DNA from: an uncultured Lachnospiraceae bacterium
Lineage (GTDB): Bacteria; Bacillota; Clostridia; Lachnospirales; Lachnospiraceae
NCBI GenBank assembly: GCA_944384105.1
Contig: CALWSC010000082.1
Coordinates: 1 to 64,000 of the forward strand
DNA: 64,000 bases
Direction: 5' to 3'
Both the position numbers and the translations under genes were made by a program. The notes beneath the pieces were generated by a model, which ran no database searches, was not told where the DNA came from, and saw only the letters and a program-made list of their open reading frames with translations. Of this stretch, positions 8,267-18,214 are shown in pieces (the stretch's first letter is position 1; each line of letters opens with the position of its first letter).

Positions 8267-10684
8267 TTACTGGCGAAGTTCGATGCCCATGCTCTGCAGG
8301 CCATTTAAGATCTTCTTCATGGCCGCAGTGATCTCTGCCTCCTCAAGCGTCTTCTCAGGCGAGCGGAATACAAGAGAATATGCCACCGATTTATAGCCTT
8401 TCTCAATCTGGTCGCCCTCGTAGACGTCGAACAGCTTATAGCTCTCAAGGATCTTTCCGCCTCTCTGCGCGATCATGTGCTCGATCTGCCCAACGAGAAT
8501 CTCTTTCGGAACTACCATGCTCAGGTCGCGTGTCACAGCCGGGAACTTCGCAATACCGGTGTACTTGCGGTCAAAGGTCGCATACGCAAGAATGTTCAGG
8601 ATATCCAGAACCGCCACATACGCCCTCGTTCCGATGCTGTAATTTGCCGCCACTGTCGGATGTACCTCGCCGAGGTATCCGACCACGGTGCCCTCATAGG
8701 AAATCTCCGCCTGACGCCCCGGATGCAGGAACGGCTTGCCCGCTTTCGGGTTATAATCCGCACGCTTATGCATACCGATCTTGTCAAAGAACTCCTCAAC
8801 CACACCTTTCATGTCGAAGAAATCTCCCTTTCCGTACATACCGAGCGTGAACATCATGCGCTCATCCGGCAGCTCAGTCAGCGGCAGAGCTTTCGGAAGA
8901 TAAATATTTCCAAGCTCGTAAAGGCGCACATCCTTATTCCTTCTGTTATAGTTTGTCGCAAGGGAAGTCAGCATACCGTTCAGTGAAATAGTTCTCATAA
9001 TGCTGAAATCCTCTCCCAGCGGATTGCTGATCGTGATCGCATCACGCAGCTTATCCTCCTTCGGAATCAGGAGCTTATCATATACCTTCGGGCTCTCAAA
9101 GGAATAGCACATGCCCTGAGAGAAGCCGCAGTATTCGGCTACGTCTCTTGCAACCTGCTCCACGCGCAGCTTAAACGGCAGTTTTCCGGTCGTAGCCTCG
9201 CCGCTCGGCAGCGTCGTCGGGATATTGTCGTATCCGTAGAAACGGGCAACCTCCTCAGCAATATCGGCAGTGCAGTGAATATCCTGACGGAACGTCGGAG
9301 CCACAATCTCGTTCGTCTCCTCGTCATAGGAAAGCTCCACTCTCGCAAGATAATTGAGCATTTCCTCATCAGATAACTGTGTACCCAGAAGCGCGTTGAT
9401 GCGTTCCGGCTCAAAGGTTACGCGGGACGGCTCTCTAGTCACGCTGCAGACATCGACTCTTCCGCCTACGACCTCTCCCGCTCCCAGCTCCTCCATCAGC
9501 TGGCAGGCACGGTTGATCGCTGCAAGCGCGTTATTCGGATCCAGACCCTTCTCAAACTTTCCGGAAGCGTCAGTGCGCAGACCAATGCGCTTGCTGGAAA
9601 GACGGATGTTTGTTCCGTCGAAGCATGCAGCCTCGAACAGCACAGTCTTGACGTTATCTGTGATCATGGAGTTCTCTCCTCCCATGATGCCGGCGATTCC
9701 CACCGGCTTCTCAGCATCGCAGATCATCAGCACATTCTCGTCCATTGTGCGCTCCTGACCGTCAAGCGTCACAAACTTTTCTCCGTTTTCGGCGCGGCGG
9801 ACAATGATCTGGCGTCCTGCAATCGTGTCGATGTCGTACGCGTGCATCGGCTGTCCGAACTCTTCCATGACGTAGTTTGTGATATCTACAAGATTGTTGA
9901 TCGGACGGATGCCGTTTGCAGCGAGACATCTCTGCATCCATTTCGGGGACGGACCGATCTTGACATTCTTGACAACTCTCGCGACGTAGCGCGGGCACAG
10001 CTCCTTATCCTCCACGGTAACCTTAATATAATCGCCCGCGTTCTCACTGTTTCCGGTCTCCTTCACAACAGGAGGGCAAAACGGTTTCTGGAACGTTGCT
10101 GCAGCCTCCCGTGCAATGCCGAGCACACCGTAACAGTCCACACGGTTTGAAGTGATTTCGTACTCAAATACCACATCGTCAAGTCCCAGAGCGTGAATGG
10201 CGCTCTCTCCCACCACTGCATCCTCCGGGAAAATATAGATGCCGTACTCCGGAGCCTCCGGGTACATCGTCCTGTCGGATCCCAGCTCCTCGATGGAGCA
10301 CATCATGCCGCAGGACTCCACACCGCGCAGTTTTCCGGCCTTGATTACTACTCCGCCCGGCGTCTTTTTGCCGTCGTGATTTCCGGCAACGCGTCCGCCG
10401 TCGAGTACAACCGGTACTTTGTCCCCCTCTTTTACATTCGGAGCACCGGTCACAATCTGAACGGTCTCGGCGCCTACATTTACCTGGCAGACAATCAGCT
10501 TGTCCGCATCCGGATGCTTCTCAATCTTTTCAATCTGTCCGATTACGATCTTGTCCAGATCCGCGTCGAGCTTCTCATACCCTTCCACCTTCGTTCCGGA
10601 TAAGGTCATTGCATCGGTATATTCCTGTGCTGTCACGTCGAGCTCCGGCACATACATTTTAATCCATGATAATGATGTATTCAT
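8267..10684 (-). CDS. pheT: Phenylalanine--tRNA ligase beta subunit
   Basis: 805 residues, full length. In order it shows the EMAP-like tRNA-binding domain (KIVIGQIEKIEKHPDADKL), the B3/B4 core, the B5 domain, the catalytic-like domain and the C-terminal anticodon-binding FDX-ACB domain (FPAVTRDLSMVVP). It forms the (alpha-beta)2 enzyme with pheS, which lies 31 bp upstream, and is controlled by the shared T-box leader. Confidence 0.98.
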   Translation of the reverse strand: MNTSLSWIKMYVPELDVTAQEYTDAMTLSGTKVEGYEKLDADLDKIVIGQIEKIEKHPDADKLIVCQVNVGAETVQIVTGAPNVKEGDKVPVVLDGGRVAGNHDGKKTPGGVVIKAGKLRGVESCGMMCSIEELGSDRTMYPEAPEYGIYIFPEDAVVGESAIHALGLDDVVFEYEITSNRVDCYGVLGIAREAAATFQKPFCPPVVKETGNSENAGDYIKVTVEDKELCPRYVARVVKNVKIGPSPKWMQRCLAANGIRPINNLVDITNYVMEEFGQPMHAYDIDTIAGRQIIVRRAENGEKFVTLDGQERTMDENVLMICDAEKPVGIAGIMGGENSMITDNVKTVLFEAACFDGTNIRLSSKRIGLRTDASGKFEKGLDPNNALAAINRACQLMEELGAGEVVGGRVDVCSVTREPSRVTFEPERINALLGTQLSDEEMLNYLARVELSYDEETNEIVAPTFRQDIHCTADIAEEVARFYGYDNIPTTLPSGEATTGKLPFKLRVEQVARDVAEYCGFSQGMCYSFESPKVYDKLLIPKEDKLRDAITISNPLGEDFSIMRTISLNGMLTSLATNYNRRNKDVRLYELGNIYLPKALPLTELPDERMMFTLGMYGKGDFFDMKGVVEEFFDKIGMHKRADYNPKAGKPFLHPGRQAEISYEGTVVGYLGEVHPTVAANYSIGTRAYVAVLDILNILAYATFDRKYTGIAKFPAVTRDLSMVVPKEILVGQIEHMIAQRGGKILESYKLFDVYEGDQIEKGYKSVAYSLVFRSPEKTLEEAEITAAMKKILNGLQSMGIELRQ

Positions 10685-10715
10685 GCTTCTTTCCTCTTTT
10701 CCCTCATCTTGTTTC

Positions 10716-11750
10716 TTAGAACTGGCTTAAAAATCTCTCATCATTCTCGTACAGCAGGCGCATATCGTCGATCTCATACTTCAGAAGCGCGATACGCTCC
10801 AGTCCCACGCCGAATGCAAATCCCGTGTACTCGTTCGGATCGATGCCGCACATCTCAAGCACATGCGGATGAACAATGCCGCAGCCCAAAATCTCAATCC
10901 AGCCGCTGCCCTTACAGAAACGGCAGCCCTTTCCGCCGCACTTGAAGCAGGATACGTCCACCTCGGCGCTCGGCTCTGTGAACGGGAAATGATGCGGGCG
11001 GAACTTCGTCTTGGTCTCCGGTCCGAACAGCTCCTTTGCAAACTCCTCCAGCGTACCTTTAAGGTCTGCAAATGTGATATGCCGGTCGATAACCATACCC
11101 TCAATCTGATGGAAGGACGGAGAGTGCGTCGCATCCACCTCGTCAGAGCGGAACACACGTCCCGGTGCGATCATGCGGATCGGCAGCTTGCCCTTTTCCA
11201 TCACACGCGCCTGTACCGGTGACGTCTGAGAGCGCAGCAGAATCGCATCGTTGATGAAGAACGTATCCTGCTCGTCACGCGCCGGATGATTCTCCGGAAT
11301 ATTCAGCTTGGTGAAGTTATAGTCCGCGTACTCTACCTCCGGACCTTCCACAACCTCATAGCCCATACCCACGAAAATGCGCTCTACTTCCTCCAGCGCG
11401 ATCGTGTTCGGATGGCGGTGTCCAGCCTCTGCCTTCTTTGCCGGAAGCGTCACGTCGATAACCTCTTCCTCCAGCCGCTTCTCAAGCATCGCTTTCTCAA
11501 GCGCAGCCTTCGTCGCCTCAAGGCAGCTCTCAATCTTCTCGCGCGCCTCATTAACCATCTGTCCCACCTTCGGACGTTCCTCCGGCGCTACATCCTTCAT
11601 GCTCTTTAATACAGCCGTCAGCTGTCCCTTCTTTCCAAGGAAGCTGACGCGCACATCGTTTAATTTGTCCAGTGCGTCGGATGCCTCAATCTTCTGGCTG
11701 GCATCGTCTAAAATTGCCTGGAGCTTTTCTTTGATTGTCAGATCACTCAT
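10716..11750 (-). CDS. pheS: Phenylalanine--tRNA ligase alpha subunit
   Basis: 344 residues. It has an N-terminal coiled coil, then the class II catalytic core: motif 1 (GYEVVEGPEVE), motif 2 (TSPVQARVME ... PGRVFRSDEVDATHSPSFHQ) and motif 3 (FGVGLERIALL). It catalyses Phe activation and transfer to tRNA(Phe). The RBS AGGAG is 7 nt before the ATG. Transcription into the gene is gated by the T-box leader just upstream. Confidence 0.98.
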   Translation of the reverse strand: MSDLTIKEKLQAILDDASQKIEASDALDKLNDVRVSFLGKKGQLTAVLKSMKDVAPEERPKVGQMVNEAREKIESCLEATKAALEKAMLEKRLEEEVIDVTLPAKKAEAGHRHPNTIALEEVERIFVGMGYEVVEGPEVEYADYNFTKLNIPENHPARDEQDTFFINDAILLRSQTSPVQARVMEKGKLPIRMIAPGRVFRSDEVDATHSPSFHQIEGMVIDRHITFADLKGTLEEFAKELFGPETKTKFRPHHFPFTEPSAEVDVSCFKCGGKGCRFCKGSGWIEILGCGIVHPHVLEMCGIDPNEYTGFAFGVGLERIALLKYEIDDMRLLYENDERFLSQF

Positions 11751-11794
11751 CGCTATTCTCCTTTTTCCTTATGCTCTGTGTCCCGGAACGTCAG

Positions 11795-12073
11795 AAAAGG
11801 CTCCGCCCCTCTCACATTCCGAAAGGGGCGAAGCCTGTATACTCCGCGGTACCACCCTGATTTCCGGGCGAATTATAATAACCCGGACACTCATTGTCTG
11901 CTTAACGCGCAGCCACGCCGCTTCCTACTGTAAAAATCAGACGGTTCAGAAACGGAGCTCTGGCGGGAATCTCAGAATACATCTGAACTTGAGGAAGCTT
12001 TCAGCCGGTGACTCCCTCTCTCTGTAAGAAAATGTATTCCTACTTACGCCTTCACAGCCTGTATTGTTATCTG
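11795..12073 (-). ncRNA. T-box leader of pheST
   Basis: The canonical T-box antiterminator bulge AGGGTGGTACCGCGG is present on the minus strand (11844-11858). It is followed by a G+C-rich terminator whose arms are 11824-11836 and 11798-11810 (13 bp, one G-U) with a T run at 11795-11797. Upstream, GAATACAT and ATGTATTC can pair as part of stem I, and an AGTA motif is present. Uncharged tRNA should stabilise the antiterminator and allow pheS-pheT expression. TTC triplets that could be the Phe specifier occur in the stem I 3' side; I cannot fix which one is used without folding. Confidence 0.93.
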
Positions 12074-12079
12074 CTCTAT

Positions 12080-12108
12080 ATTCTAATCACAAAATAAGCC
12101 GCTGTCAA
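12080..12108 (-). promoter_or_regulatory. pheST promoter
   Basis: TTGACA (12103-12108) and TAGAAT (12080-12085) are separated by exactly 17 bp on the minus strand. The -35 box overlaps the TGA stop codon of the upstream icd gene (12105-12107), so the promoter is embedded in the end of that gene. Confidence 0.85.
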
Positions 12109-13316
12109 GCTAATTTTTCTTCAAGTTTCTTACGGATCGCCAGAATAAAGTCTCTGCTGTTAAGCACAGTCGGATTTTCAATGCTTGTGATCAGTGCAAG
12201 ATCCTTTGTCATCTTGCCGCCCTCGATCGTCTCGATCGTAGCTGCCTCAAGACTGTCGGCAAAGTCCATAAGCTCTTTATTTCCGTCCATCTCGCCGCGT
12301 TTTCTCAAAGCGCCGCTCCATGCGAAGATGGTCGCAACAGAGTTCGTGGAGGTCTCTTCACCCTTTAAGTGCTTATAATAATGGCGCTGTACCGTTCCGT
12401 GCGCTGCCTCATACTCGTAGTAACCCTGCGGGGATACAAGCACGGACGTCATCATAGCCAGAGAACCGAACGCGGAGGATACCATATCGCTCATTACATC
12501 GCCGTCGTAATTCTTGCATGCCCAGATGAAGCCTCCCTCAGCCTTCATTACGCGCGCGACTGCATCATCGATCAGCGTATAGAAATATGTAATATTCGCT
12601 GCTTCGAACTTCTCCTTATACTCATTCTCATAGATCTCTGCAAAAATATCCTTGAATGTGTGGTCATACTTCTTGGAGATTGTGTCCTTTGTCGCAAACC
12701 ACAGATCCTGCTGCGTATCGAGTGCATAGTTAAAGCAGCTTCTCGCAAAGCTCTCGATGGAACTGTTCAGGTTATGCATTCCCTGCGCGATGCCTGCTCC
12801 CTTGAACTCATGCACCAGCTCACGCTGCTGTGTGCCGTCCGCAGCAGTATAGACAAGCTCCACTTTTCCAGGACCCGGAATTACCATCTCCGTGTTCTTA
12901 TACACGTCGCCGTATGCGTGTCTTGCCAGTGTAATCGGCTTCTTCCAGTTCTTTACGCACGGCTCGATGCCCTTTACGACTATCGGTGCACGGAATACGG
13001 TTCCGTCGAGCATCGCACGGATTGTTCCGTTCGGGCTCTTCCACATCTCTTTTAAATGATACTCTGTCATACGTGCGGCATTCGGCGTGATTGTGGCGCA
13101 TTTTACCGCTACGCCGTACTTCTTGGTTGCCTCAGCGGCATCCACAGTCACCTGGTCATCTGTCTCGTTGCGATGCTCCAGGCCCAGGTCGTAATACTCT
13201 GTGTTCAGCTCCACGAACGGCGAAAGCAGCTCGTCCTTGATCATCTGCCATAAGATCCTGGTCATCTCGTCTCCGTCCATCTCCACGAGCGGAGTGGTCA
13301 TCTTGATTTTGCTCAT
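12105..13316 (-). CDS. icd: NADP-dependent isocitrate dehydrogenase
   Basis: 403 residues of the homodimeric, eukaryote-like IDH subfamily. Signatures include [11 protein letters not shown] near the N-terminus, the isocitrate loop ([19 protein letters not shown]) and the metal-binding block [22 protein letters not shown]. It makes 2-oxoglutarate and NADPH. It is the last gene of an operon with a Re-citrate-synthase-like gene and a GntR regulator, consistent with glutamate supply in an anaerobe without a full TCA cycle. No aconitase gene is in the window. Confidence 0.95.
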   Translation of the reverse strand: MSKIKMTTPLVEMDGDEMTRILWQMIKDELLSPFVELNTEYYDLGLEHRNETDDQVTVDAAEATKKYGVAVKCATITPNAARMTEYHLKEMWKSPNGTIRAMLDGTVFRAPIVVKGIEPCVKNWKKPITLARHAYGDVYKNTEMVIPGPGKVELVYTAADGTQQRELVHEFKGAGIAQGMHNLNSSIESFARSCFNYALDTQQDLWFATKDTISKKYDHTFKDIFAEIYENEYKEKFEAANITYFYTLIDDAVARVMKAEGGFIWACKNYDGDVMSDMVSSAFGSLAMMTSVLVSPQGYYEYEAAHGTVQRHYYKHLKGEETSTNSVATIFAWSGALRKRGEMDGNKELMDFADSLEAATIETIEGGKMTKDLALITSIENPTVLNSRDFILAIRKKLEEKLA

Positions 13317-13335
13317 GTCTTGTTCCTCCTGTGTT

Positions 13336-13992
13336 CTACTCCTGCCGCTCTCTGCGGCACTCCTTTAGGTTCTCAATCACGTTCAGAATATGGCGCGTGG
13401 CAAGTTCCTCTGCCCGGTCGCCGTCGTGACTGCGGATCGCATCCAGAATCTGCTGATGCTCCTCGTTAGACTTCTTCAGCCTTACCCTGTGCTCGATAGA
13501 ATATCTCCTGGCCAGCTTCACATACTGGTGATATTCCGACAGGGTGTGAGCTAAAATCCTGCTCTGGCATGCCTCGTACATCAGCTCGTGAAACCGGCTG
13601 TCCAGCTCCACGACCTGTTCGTAATGCTCCTTCATGGTATGATAATCCGAGAGATACGCTGCTTCCTCAAGCTTCTCGAGCTGCTCGGGTGTAATCCGCT
13701 TTGCCGCAAGCCGCGCACACAGCCCCTCCAGCTTCGAGCGGATCATATAAATATCTTCCACGTCCTGCTGCGAAATGCCCGTCACAAACGTCCCTTTATT
13801 CGGAATATTCTCCACCAGCCCCTCCAGCGCGAGCTGGCGCAGCGCCTCGCGCACCGGCGTTCTCGAGACGCCGAGCGCTTTTCCCAGCGCTGACTCCGTA
13901 AGTTCGTCGCCCTTCTCGTATCTTCCATTCAGAATGTCATCGCGGATCTGCTGAAATACTCTGCCCCGCAATGAAGTGTTCTCCATGTTCAC
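13336..13992 (-). CDS. GntR/FadR-type transcriptional regulator (FCD domain)
   Basis: 218 residues. The N-terminal winged helix ([17 protein letters not shown] ... [12 protein letters not shown]) is followed by an all-helical FCD effector domain with conserved Asp/His positions ([30 protein letters not shown]). The start may be GTG 13992 or ATG 13986. It lies between the citrate-synthase-like gene and icd, and palindromes of GntR type precede the operon, so it probably controls the operon in response to an organic acid. Confidence 0.88.
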   Translation of the reverse strand: MNMENTSLRGRVFQQIRDDILNGRYEKGDELTESALGKALGVSRTPVREALRQLALEGLVENIPNKGTFVTGISQQDVEDIYMIRSKLEGLCARLAAKRITPEQLEKLEEAAYLSDYHTMKEHYEQVVELDSRFHELMYEACQSRILAHTLSEYHQYVKLARRYSIEHRVRLKKSNEEHQQILDAIRSHDGDRAEELATRHILNVIENLKECRRERQE

Positions 13993-14008
13993 TGCTGATC
14001 CATTCCTC

Positions 14009-15397
14009 TCACAGTTTAATATTCAGGCGATCGCAGGTCTCCGAGACGACGCGCTCCATCTCTGTGTCGGTCATAACTGTCACTCTGCCGTCCTCATACT
14101 GCTTATCAACCCATGCCTTTATCATTGTAACCAATTCACAGTTTTTGTCAACCTGTGCTTCGTTTTTCAGCCGGTAATGTGTGTTGATCCAGTGCGCAAT
14201 GCCTGCAAGCCCCGATGTATTTGAAACAGCGACCTCTACCGGGCGGTTCAGGAATTTCTCGGTATCGAAAATATTGTAGATTTCTTCGTTCTTGAGCAGT
14301 CCGTCCGCATGGATTCCCGCACGGGTAATATTGAAATTCTTTCCGACAAACGGCGTTCTCTCCGGGATCTGGTATCCGATTTCCTTCTCATAATACTCGG
14401 CAAGCTCCGTGATCACTGTGGTGTCCATGCCGTCAAGCGTTCCCTTTAACTGCGCGTACTCAAAAACCATCGCCTCAAGCGGCGTATTTCCCGTTCTCTC
14501 TCCGATACCGAACAGAGAGCAGTTTACGCTGCTTGCTCCGTAGAGCCATGCGCTTGTGGAGTTGCTGACCGCCTTGTAAAAATCGTTGTGTCCGTGCCAC
14601 TCGATCAGCTCAGAGGGGACGCCCGCGTGAACCATAAGACCGTAAATAATTCCAGGCACAGAGCGCGGAATCACGGCTCCCGGATAGTTGACTCCGTAGC
14701 CCATCGTGTCGCAGCAGCGCACCTTGATCGGAATCTGATACTGCTCCCTTAACTTCATCAGCTCCAGACAGAACGGAATGACATAGCCATAGATATCGGC
14801 GCGCGTGATATCCTCGAGGTGACATCTCGGGCTGATGCCGATCTCCAGGCACTCCTTCACAATACTCAGATAATGCTCCATGGCCTGACGGCGCGTCATT
14901 TTCATTTTATAGAAAATATGGTAGTCCGAGCAGCTTACAAGGATACCGGTCTCTTTCATACCGATATCGCGCACAAGCTCGAAATCCTTCTTATTTGCAC
15001 GAATCCAGCTTGTGACCTCCGGAAATTTATAGCCCCTCTCCATACATTTGTACACTGCGTCCCTGTCCTTCTTGCTGTACAGGAAAAATTCGCTCTGACG
15101 CACCTTTCCGTTCGGGCCGCCAAGACGGTGCAGATAGTCAAAAATCGTCACAATCTGCTCTGTCGTATACGGCGCGCGGGACTGCTGCCCGTCACGGAAT
15201 GTCGTATCCGTAATCCAGATTTCTTCCGGCATATGGTGCGGCACGATACGGTCGTTAAATGCGATTTTCGGAATCTCGGAGTACGGAAACAGGTTGCGGA
15301 ATACATTGGGACTGTCAACATCCACGAGCGGATACATGTGCTCCTCCAGCTCCAGAAGGTTCGTCTGCTGGTTCATCTTGACTTTTCTGTTAATCAT
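14009..15397 (-). CDS. Re-citrate synthase-like enzyme (2-isopropylmalate/homocitrate synthase superfamily)
   Basis: 462 residues of the HMGL-like TIM-barrel family that condenses acetyl-CoA with a 2-oxo acid. Visible are the substrate motif DTTFRDGQQSRAPY, the metal-binding HGHND, and IGERTGNTPLE, but no LeuA regulatory domain. The neighbouring icd and GntR genes favour Re-citrate synthase (oxaloacetate + acetyl-CoA to citrate), known from anaerobic clostridia, over isopropylmalate or homocitrate synthesis. The start at 15397 has AGGAG 9 nt upstream. The call rests on context as well as family; homocitrate synthase remains possible. Confidence 0.72.
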   Translation of the reverse strand: MINRKVKMNQQTNLLELEEHMYPLVDVDSPNVFRNLFPYSEIPKIAFNDRIVPHHMPEEIWITDTTFRDGQQSRAPYTTEQIVTIFDYLHRLGGPNGKVRQSEFFLYSKKDRDAVYKCMERGYKFPEVTSWIRANKKDFELVRDIGMKETGILVSCSDYHIFYKMKMTRRQAMEHYLSIVKECLEIGISPRCHLEDITRADIYGYVIPFCLELMKLREQYQIPIKVRCCDTMGYGVNYPGAVIPRSVPGIIYGLMVHAGVPSELIEWHGHNDFYKAVSNSTSAWLYGASSVNCSLFGIGERTGNTPLEAMVFEYAQLKGTLDGMDTTVITELAEYYEKEIGYQIPERTPFVGKNFNITRAGIHADGLLKNEEIYNIFDTEKFLNRPVEVAVSNTSGLAGIAHWINTHYRLKNEAQVDKNCELVTMIKAWVDKQYEDGRVTVMTDTEMERVVSETCDRLNIKL

Positions 15398-15418
15398 AAT
15401 AATCTTCTCCTCTTCTGT

Positions 15419-15466
15419 ATTGTATAATCGTATACAATCGAACAATTTACCTAATTGTATACATTA
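15419..15466 (-). promoter_or_regulatory. GntR-type operator palindromes
   Basis: An 8-bp inverted repeat ATTGTATA (15419-15426) / TATACAAT (15431-15438) with a 4-nt centre lies upstream of the citrate-synthase-like start. A second palindromic core, TGTATACA (15456-15463), lies 18 bp further. Both resemble FadR-subfamily sites. The second overlaps the 3' end of the convergently read protease frame. Confidence 0.6.
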
Positions 15467-16410
15467 TCCAGGAAAATGTCAAGATTAAATTTCCCCCATC
15501 CCTGTAAATTTCTCGGATAACCAAGATCCTCTGCCGACTGTTTGAGCAGCATTTTAATCTCCACGTTTGTAAGCGTAGGATCTTTCTCGAGTGCCAGAGC
15601 CGCTGCGCCGGAGATCAAAGGCGTGGACATCGACGTGCCGCTTTTTACTGCGTAGGAATGTCTGCCGTTTCCCGGAGCGCAGGAGGTGATGCTGTTGCCC
15701 GGTGCCACGATATCGGGTTTACAGACACAATCTCGCGTCGGTCCCCTTCCCGAAATCCGATGCGCTCCGGTGAGCATATCGCTGGATCCCACAGTGATGA
15801 CTTTGCGGCTGCTTCCCGGAGCTGTAATGCTGCCTGGCTTCGGTCCCATATTTCCGGCGGCAGTCACCACGACAAGCCCGCTGTCCCAGGCGCGCTCCAC
15901 ACCCTCAATCAGTTTATCCTGCAGTGCCCTGCCGGACTCACTGCTTCCGATCGAGATATTGACAATGCGTATATGGTAACGCTCCTTATTTGCAATAATC
16001 CAGTCGAGCGCGCTCAGCACATCCCGCCTCCTGCCGTTTCCGCTGCGGTCGAGCACCTTCAGCGCAATGATCGAACACTCCGGCGCCACGCCCCGGTACC
16101 TGCCCTGTCCGGCGGCCCCGCTTCCTCCGAGAAGCCCTGCGACATGCGTACCGTGCCCGTTGTCGTCGTAGGGATACGTTTTATGTGAAATCCAGTCTGC
16201 GAACGCCGCAATCCTAGACCCGAAATCTACATGGGGGAAAATCCCGGTATCCATGACTGCGACACCGATCCCCTTCCCGGTAAGTCCATACTTATTTGGT
16301 TTCATATGCTTTGTCCTTTTATGTTCTTCCGTTTCTATAGCATATGCCGCATCCGCAAAAAGGCTTATAAAATCCCCCTGCTGCGCATACCATTTCTCAA
16401 AGGACAACAT
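15451..16410 (-). CDS. Subtilisin-like serine protease (S8), intracellular type
   Basis: Up to 319 residues with no signal peptide. The catalytic triad is intact: Asp54 in VAVMDTGIFP, His86 in NGHGTHVAG, Ser260 in SGTSMSTP. The ATG at 16410 lacks a ribosome binding site and would leave only 14 bp to the divergent protease gene; the ATG at 16305 (MKPNKYGLTGKG) is preceded by AAAAGGA and is an equally good start. It resembles cytoplasmic subtilisins that process proteins in stationary phase or sporulation; the actual substrate is unknown. Confidence 0.88.
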   Translation of the reverse strand: MLSFEKWYAQQGDFISLFADAAYAIETEEHKRTKHMKPNKYGLTGKGIGVAVMDTGIFPHVDFGSRIAAFADWISHKTYPYDDNGHGTHVAGLLGGSGAAGQGRYRGVAPECSIIALKVLDRSGNGRRRDVLSALDWIIANKERYHIRIVNISIGSSESGRALQDKLIEGVERAWDSGLVVVTAAGNMGPKPGSITAPGSSRKVITVGSSDMLTGAHRISGRGPTRDCVCKPDIVAPGNSITSCAPGNGRHSYAVKSGTSMSTPLISGAAALALEKDPTLTNVEIKMLLKQSAEDLGYPRNLQGWGKFNLDIFLDNVYN

Positions 16411-16424
16411 ATGGCAGGAGAAAT

Positions 16425-18134
16425 ATGGCAGAATTATCGATCACGGAGCAGATTTACTCTGACAGCTACACGGACATCCTCGTGCCCCGTTCCCTGCTTG
16501 GCGCACAGGGGTTTCAGGACATCTTCAGCCGTTATAACACGCTGGAACTCGGCGCGGAATACGGCGTCATCCTTCTTCCGCGCGAAAGTACGCCGGAAAA
16601 TTATCTGGAGGCGGCATTTTATAACTCGATCCCCAAGCTCTATACACCCTTAAGCACCGAATCACTCACCGTTTCCGGCATCCCGCAGGCGGCTCGCCAG
16701 CCGGCGCTCGCACTTACGGGACGGGGCGTGCTCATTGGATTTCTCGATACAGGCATCGACTACACGCATCCGGCATTCAAAGACGCTCAGGGGAAAACGC
16801 GGATTCTTGCGATCTGGGATCAGACAATCGAAAGCGGGCCGCATCCTGCGCTCTATCCCTACGGAGCAGAGTACACAAAGGATGATATTGACCGGGCACT
16901 CGCATCGGAAAATCCCCTGGAGATTGTGCCCTCCCGCGACATGACCGGACACGGCACACATCTGGCCGGAGTTGCAGCAGGCACTCCCGATCCGGCGGCG
17001 GAGTTTTCCGGAGCCGCGCCGGAGAGCATGATTCTCGCTGTGAAGCTGAAACCGGCAAAGCCTCATCTGATGGATTACTTCCGCGTCTATCCGGGCGCTC
17101 AGGCATACCAGGAGAATGATCTGATGGCGGCAATGAATTACCTCGTACGCGCCGCACAGAAATTTCAGATGCCGCTTGTGATCTGCATCGGGCTTGGCAG
17201 CAGCCAGGGCAGCCATGACGGATATATGCCGCTGTGCAAGACTCTGACCTCCATCGGCAACCTCAGCGGTATTGTTCCCGTGGTGGGCTGCGGGAATGAG
17301 ACGGGCAAAGCGCACCACTACTATGGCAATATGCAGCAGGGAGGTCAAGTGCACACCGCCGAGATCCGCGTACCGGAGAATTCCTCCGGCTTTTCGCTGG
17401 AACTGTGGGGACAGGCGCCTGCCGTTTTCTCCGTAGGATTTCAGTCTCCGGTGGGAGAAATCATCCCCCGAATTCCGGCACGGCTTGGTCAGAGCGAGAA
17501 TATTTCATTTATTCTCGAGCGCACGAGGATACAGGTCAATTATGAGATTGTACAGCCGGTATCGGGCGATCAGCTCATCTTCATGCGCTTCTTCGATCCC
17601 ACTCCGGGCATCTGGAATATCAATATCTATTCGGCAAATACCACATTTAACGAAGAATTTCACATGTGGCTTCCGATCACGGGATTTTCTAATCCTGATA
17701 TTGTCTTTCTTGCGCCGAACCCATACACAACGCTCACTACGCCCTCCGTCTCGCCGGGTGCGATCTCAGTGAGTACGTATGACGCAGCGACGAAGAGTCT
17801 CTATATTCACTCGGGGCGCGGATATGGACGGCTGGGCAGCATCAAGCCGGAGCTGTGTACACCTGGTGTTGCTCTCACGGGGCCGGGCAGAAGCGGAAGC
17901 TATGTCGAGCAAACCGGCTCCAGCCAGTCGGCGGCGCTCACTGCAGGAGCGTGCGCACTGCTTCTCGAATGGGGCTTAAAGCGCGAGCCAGTCCGCTATT
18001 ACACTGCCTCAGAGATAAAATCCTTCTTAATCCGCGGAGCTGCACGCAGCCGTGAACTCTCGTACCCAAATCGCGAATGGGGATACGGAGCGCTCAATGT
18101 CTATCAGGTATTTACCTCGCTGATGGGGATTTAG
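16425..18134 (+). CDS. CspB/CspC-like germination-type subtilase
   Basis: 569 residues of the S8 subgroup that includes clostridial Csp proteases, which activate the cortex lytic enzyme SleC during spore germination. It has an N-terminal prodomain-like region (1-95), Asp108 (GFLDTGIDYTHP), His176 (TGHGTHLAG), a jelly-roll-like insertion around 300-420, and Ser500 in GSSQSAA. All three catalytic positions are filled, so it should be an active Csp rather than a pseudoprotease. AGGAG is 4 nt before the ATG. It is divergent from another subtilase. Cleavage of SleC is inferred from family only. Confidence 0.82.
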   Translation: MAELSITEQIYSDSYTDILVPRSLLGAQGFQDIFSRYNTLELGAEYGVILLPRESTPENYLEAAFYNSIPKLYTPLSTESLTVSGIPQAARQPALALTGRGVLIGFLDTGIDYTHPAFKDAQGKTRILAIWDQTIESGPHPALYPYGAEYTKDDIDRALASENPLEIVPSRDMTGHGTHLAGVAAGTPDPAAEFSGAAPESMILAVKLKPAKPHLMDYFRVYPGAQAYQENDLMAAMNYLVRAAQKFQMPLVICIGLGSSQGSHDGYMPLCKTLTSIGNLSGIVPVVGCGNETGKAHHYYGNMQQGGQVHTAEIRVPENSSGFSLELWGQAPAVFSVGFQSPVGEIIPRIPARLGQSENISFILERTRIQVNYEIVQPVSGDQLIFMRFFDPTPGIWNINIYSANTTFNEEFHMWLPITGFSNPDIVFLAPNPYTTLTTPSVSPGAISVSTYDAATKSLYIHSGRGYGRLGSIKPELCTPGVALTGPGRSGSYVEQTGSSQSAALTAGACALLLEWGLKREPVRYYTASEIKSFLIRGAARSRELSYPNREWGYGALNVYQVFTSLMGI

Positions 18135-18214
18135 AAAAACTTTTGCCGCGCATGTAACCCTATCCGTTGAGGATGCATAGTATGGAGTGTAATCAAAATT
18201 CTGGAGGAAACAAA

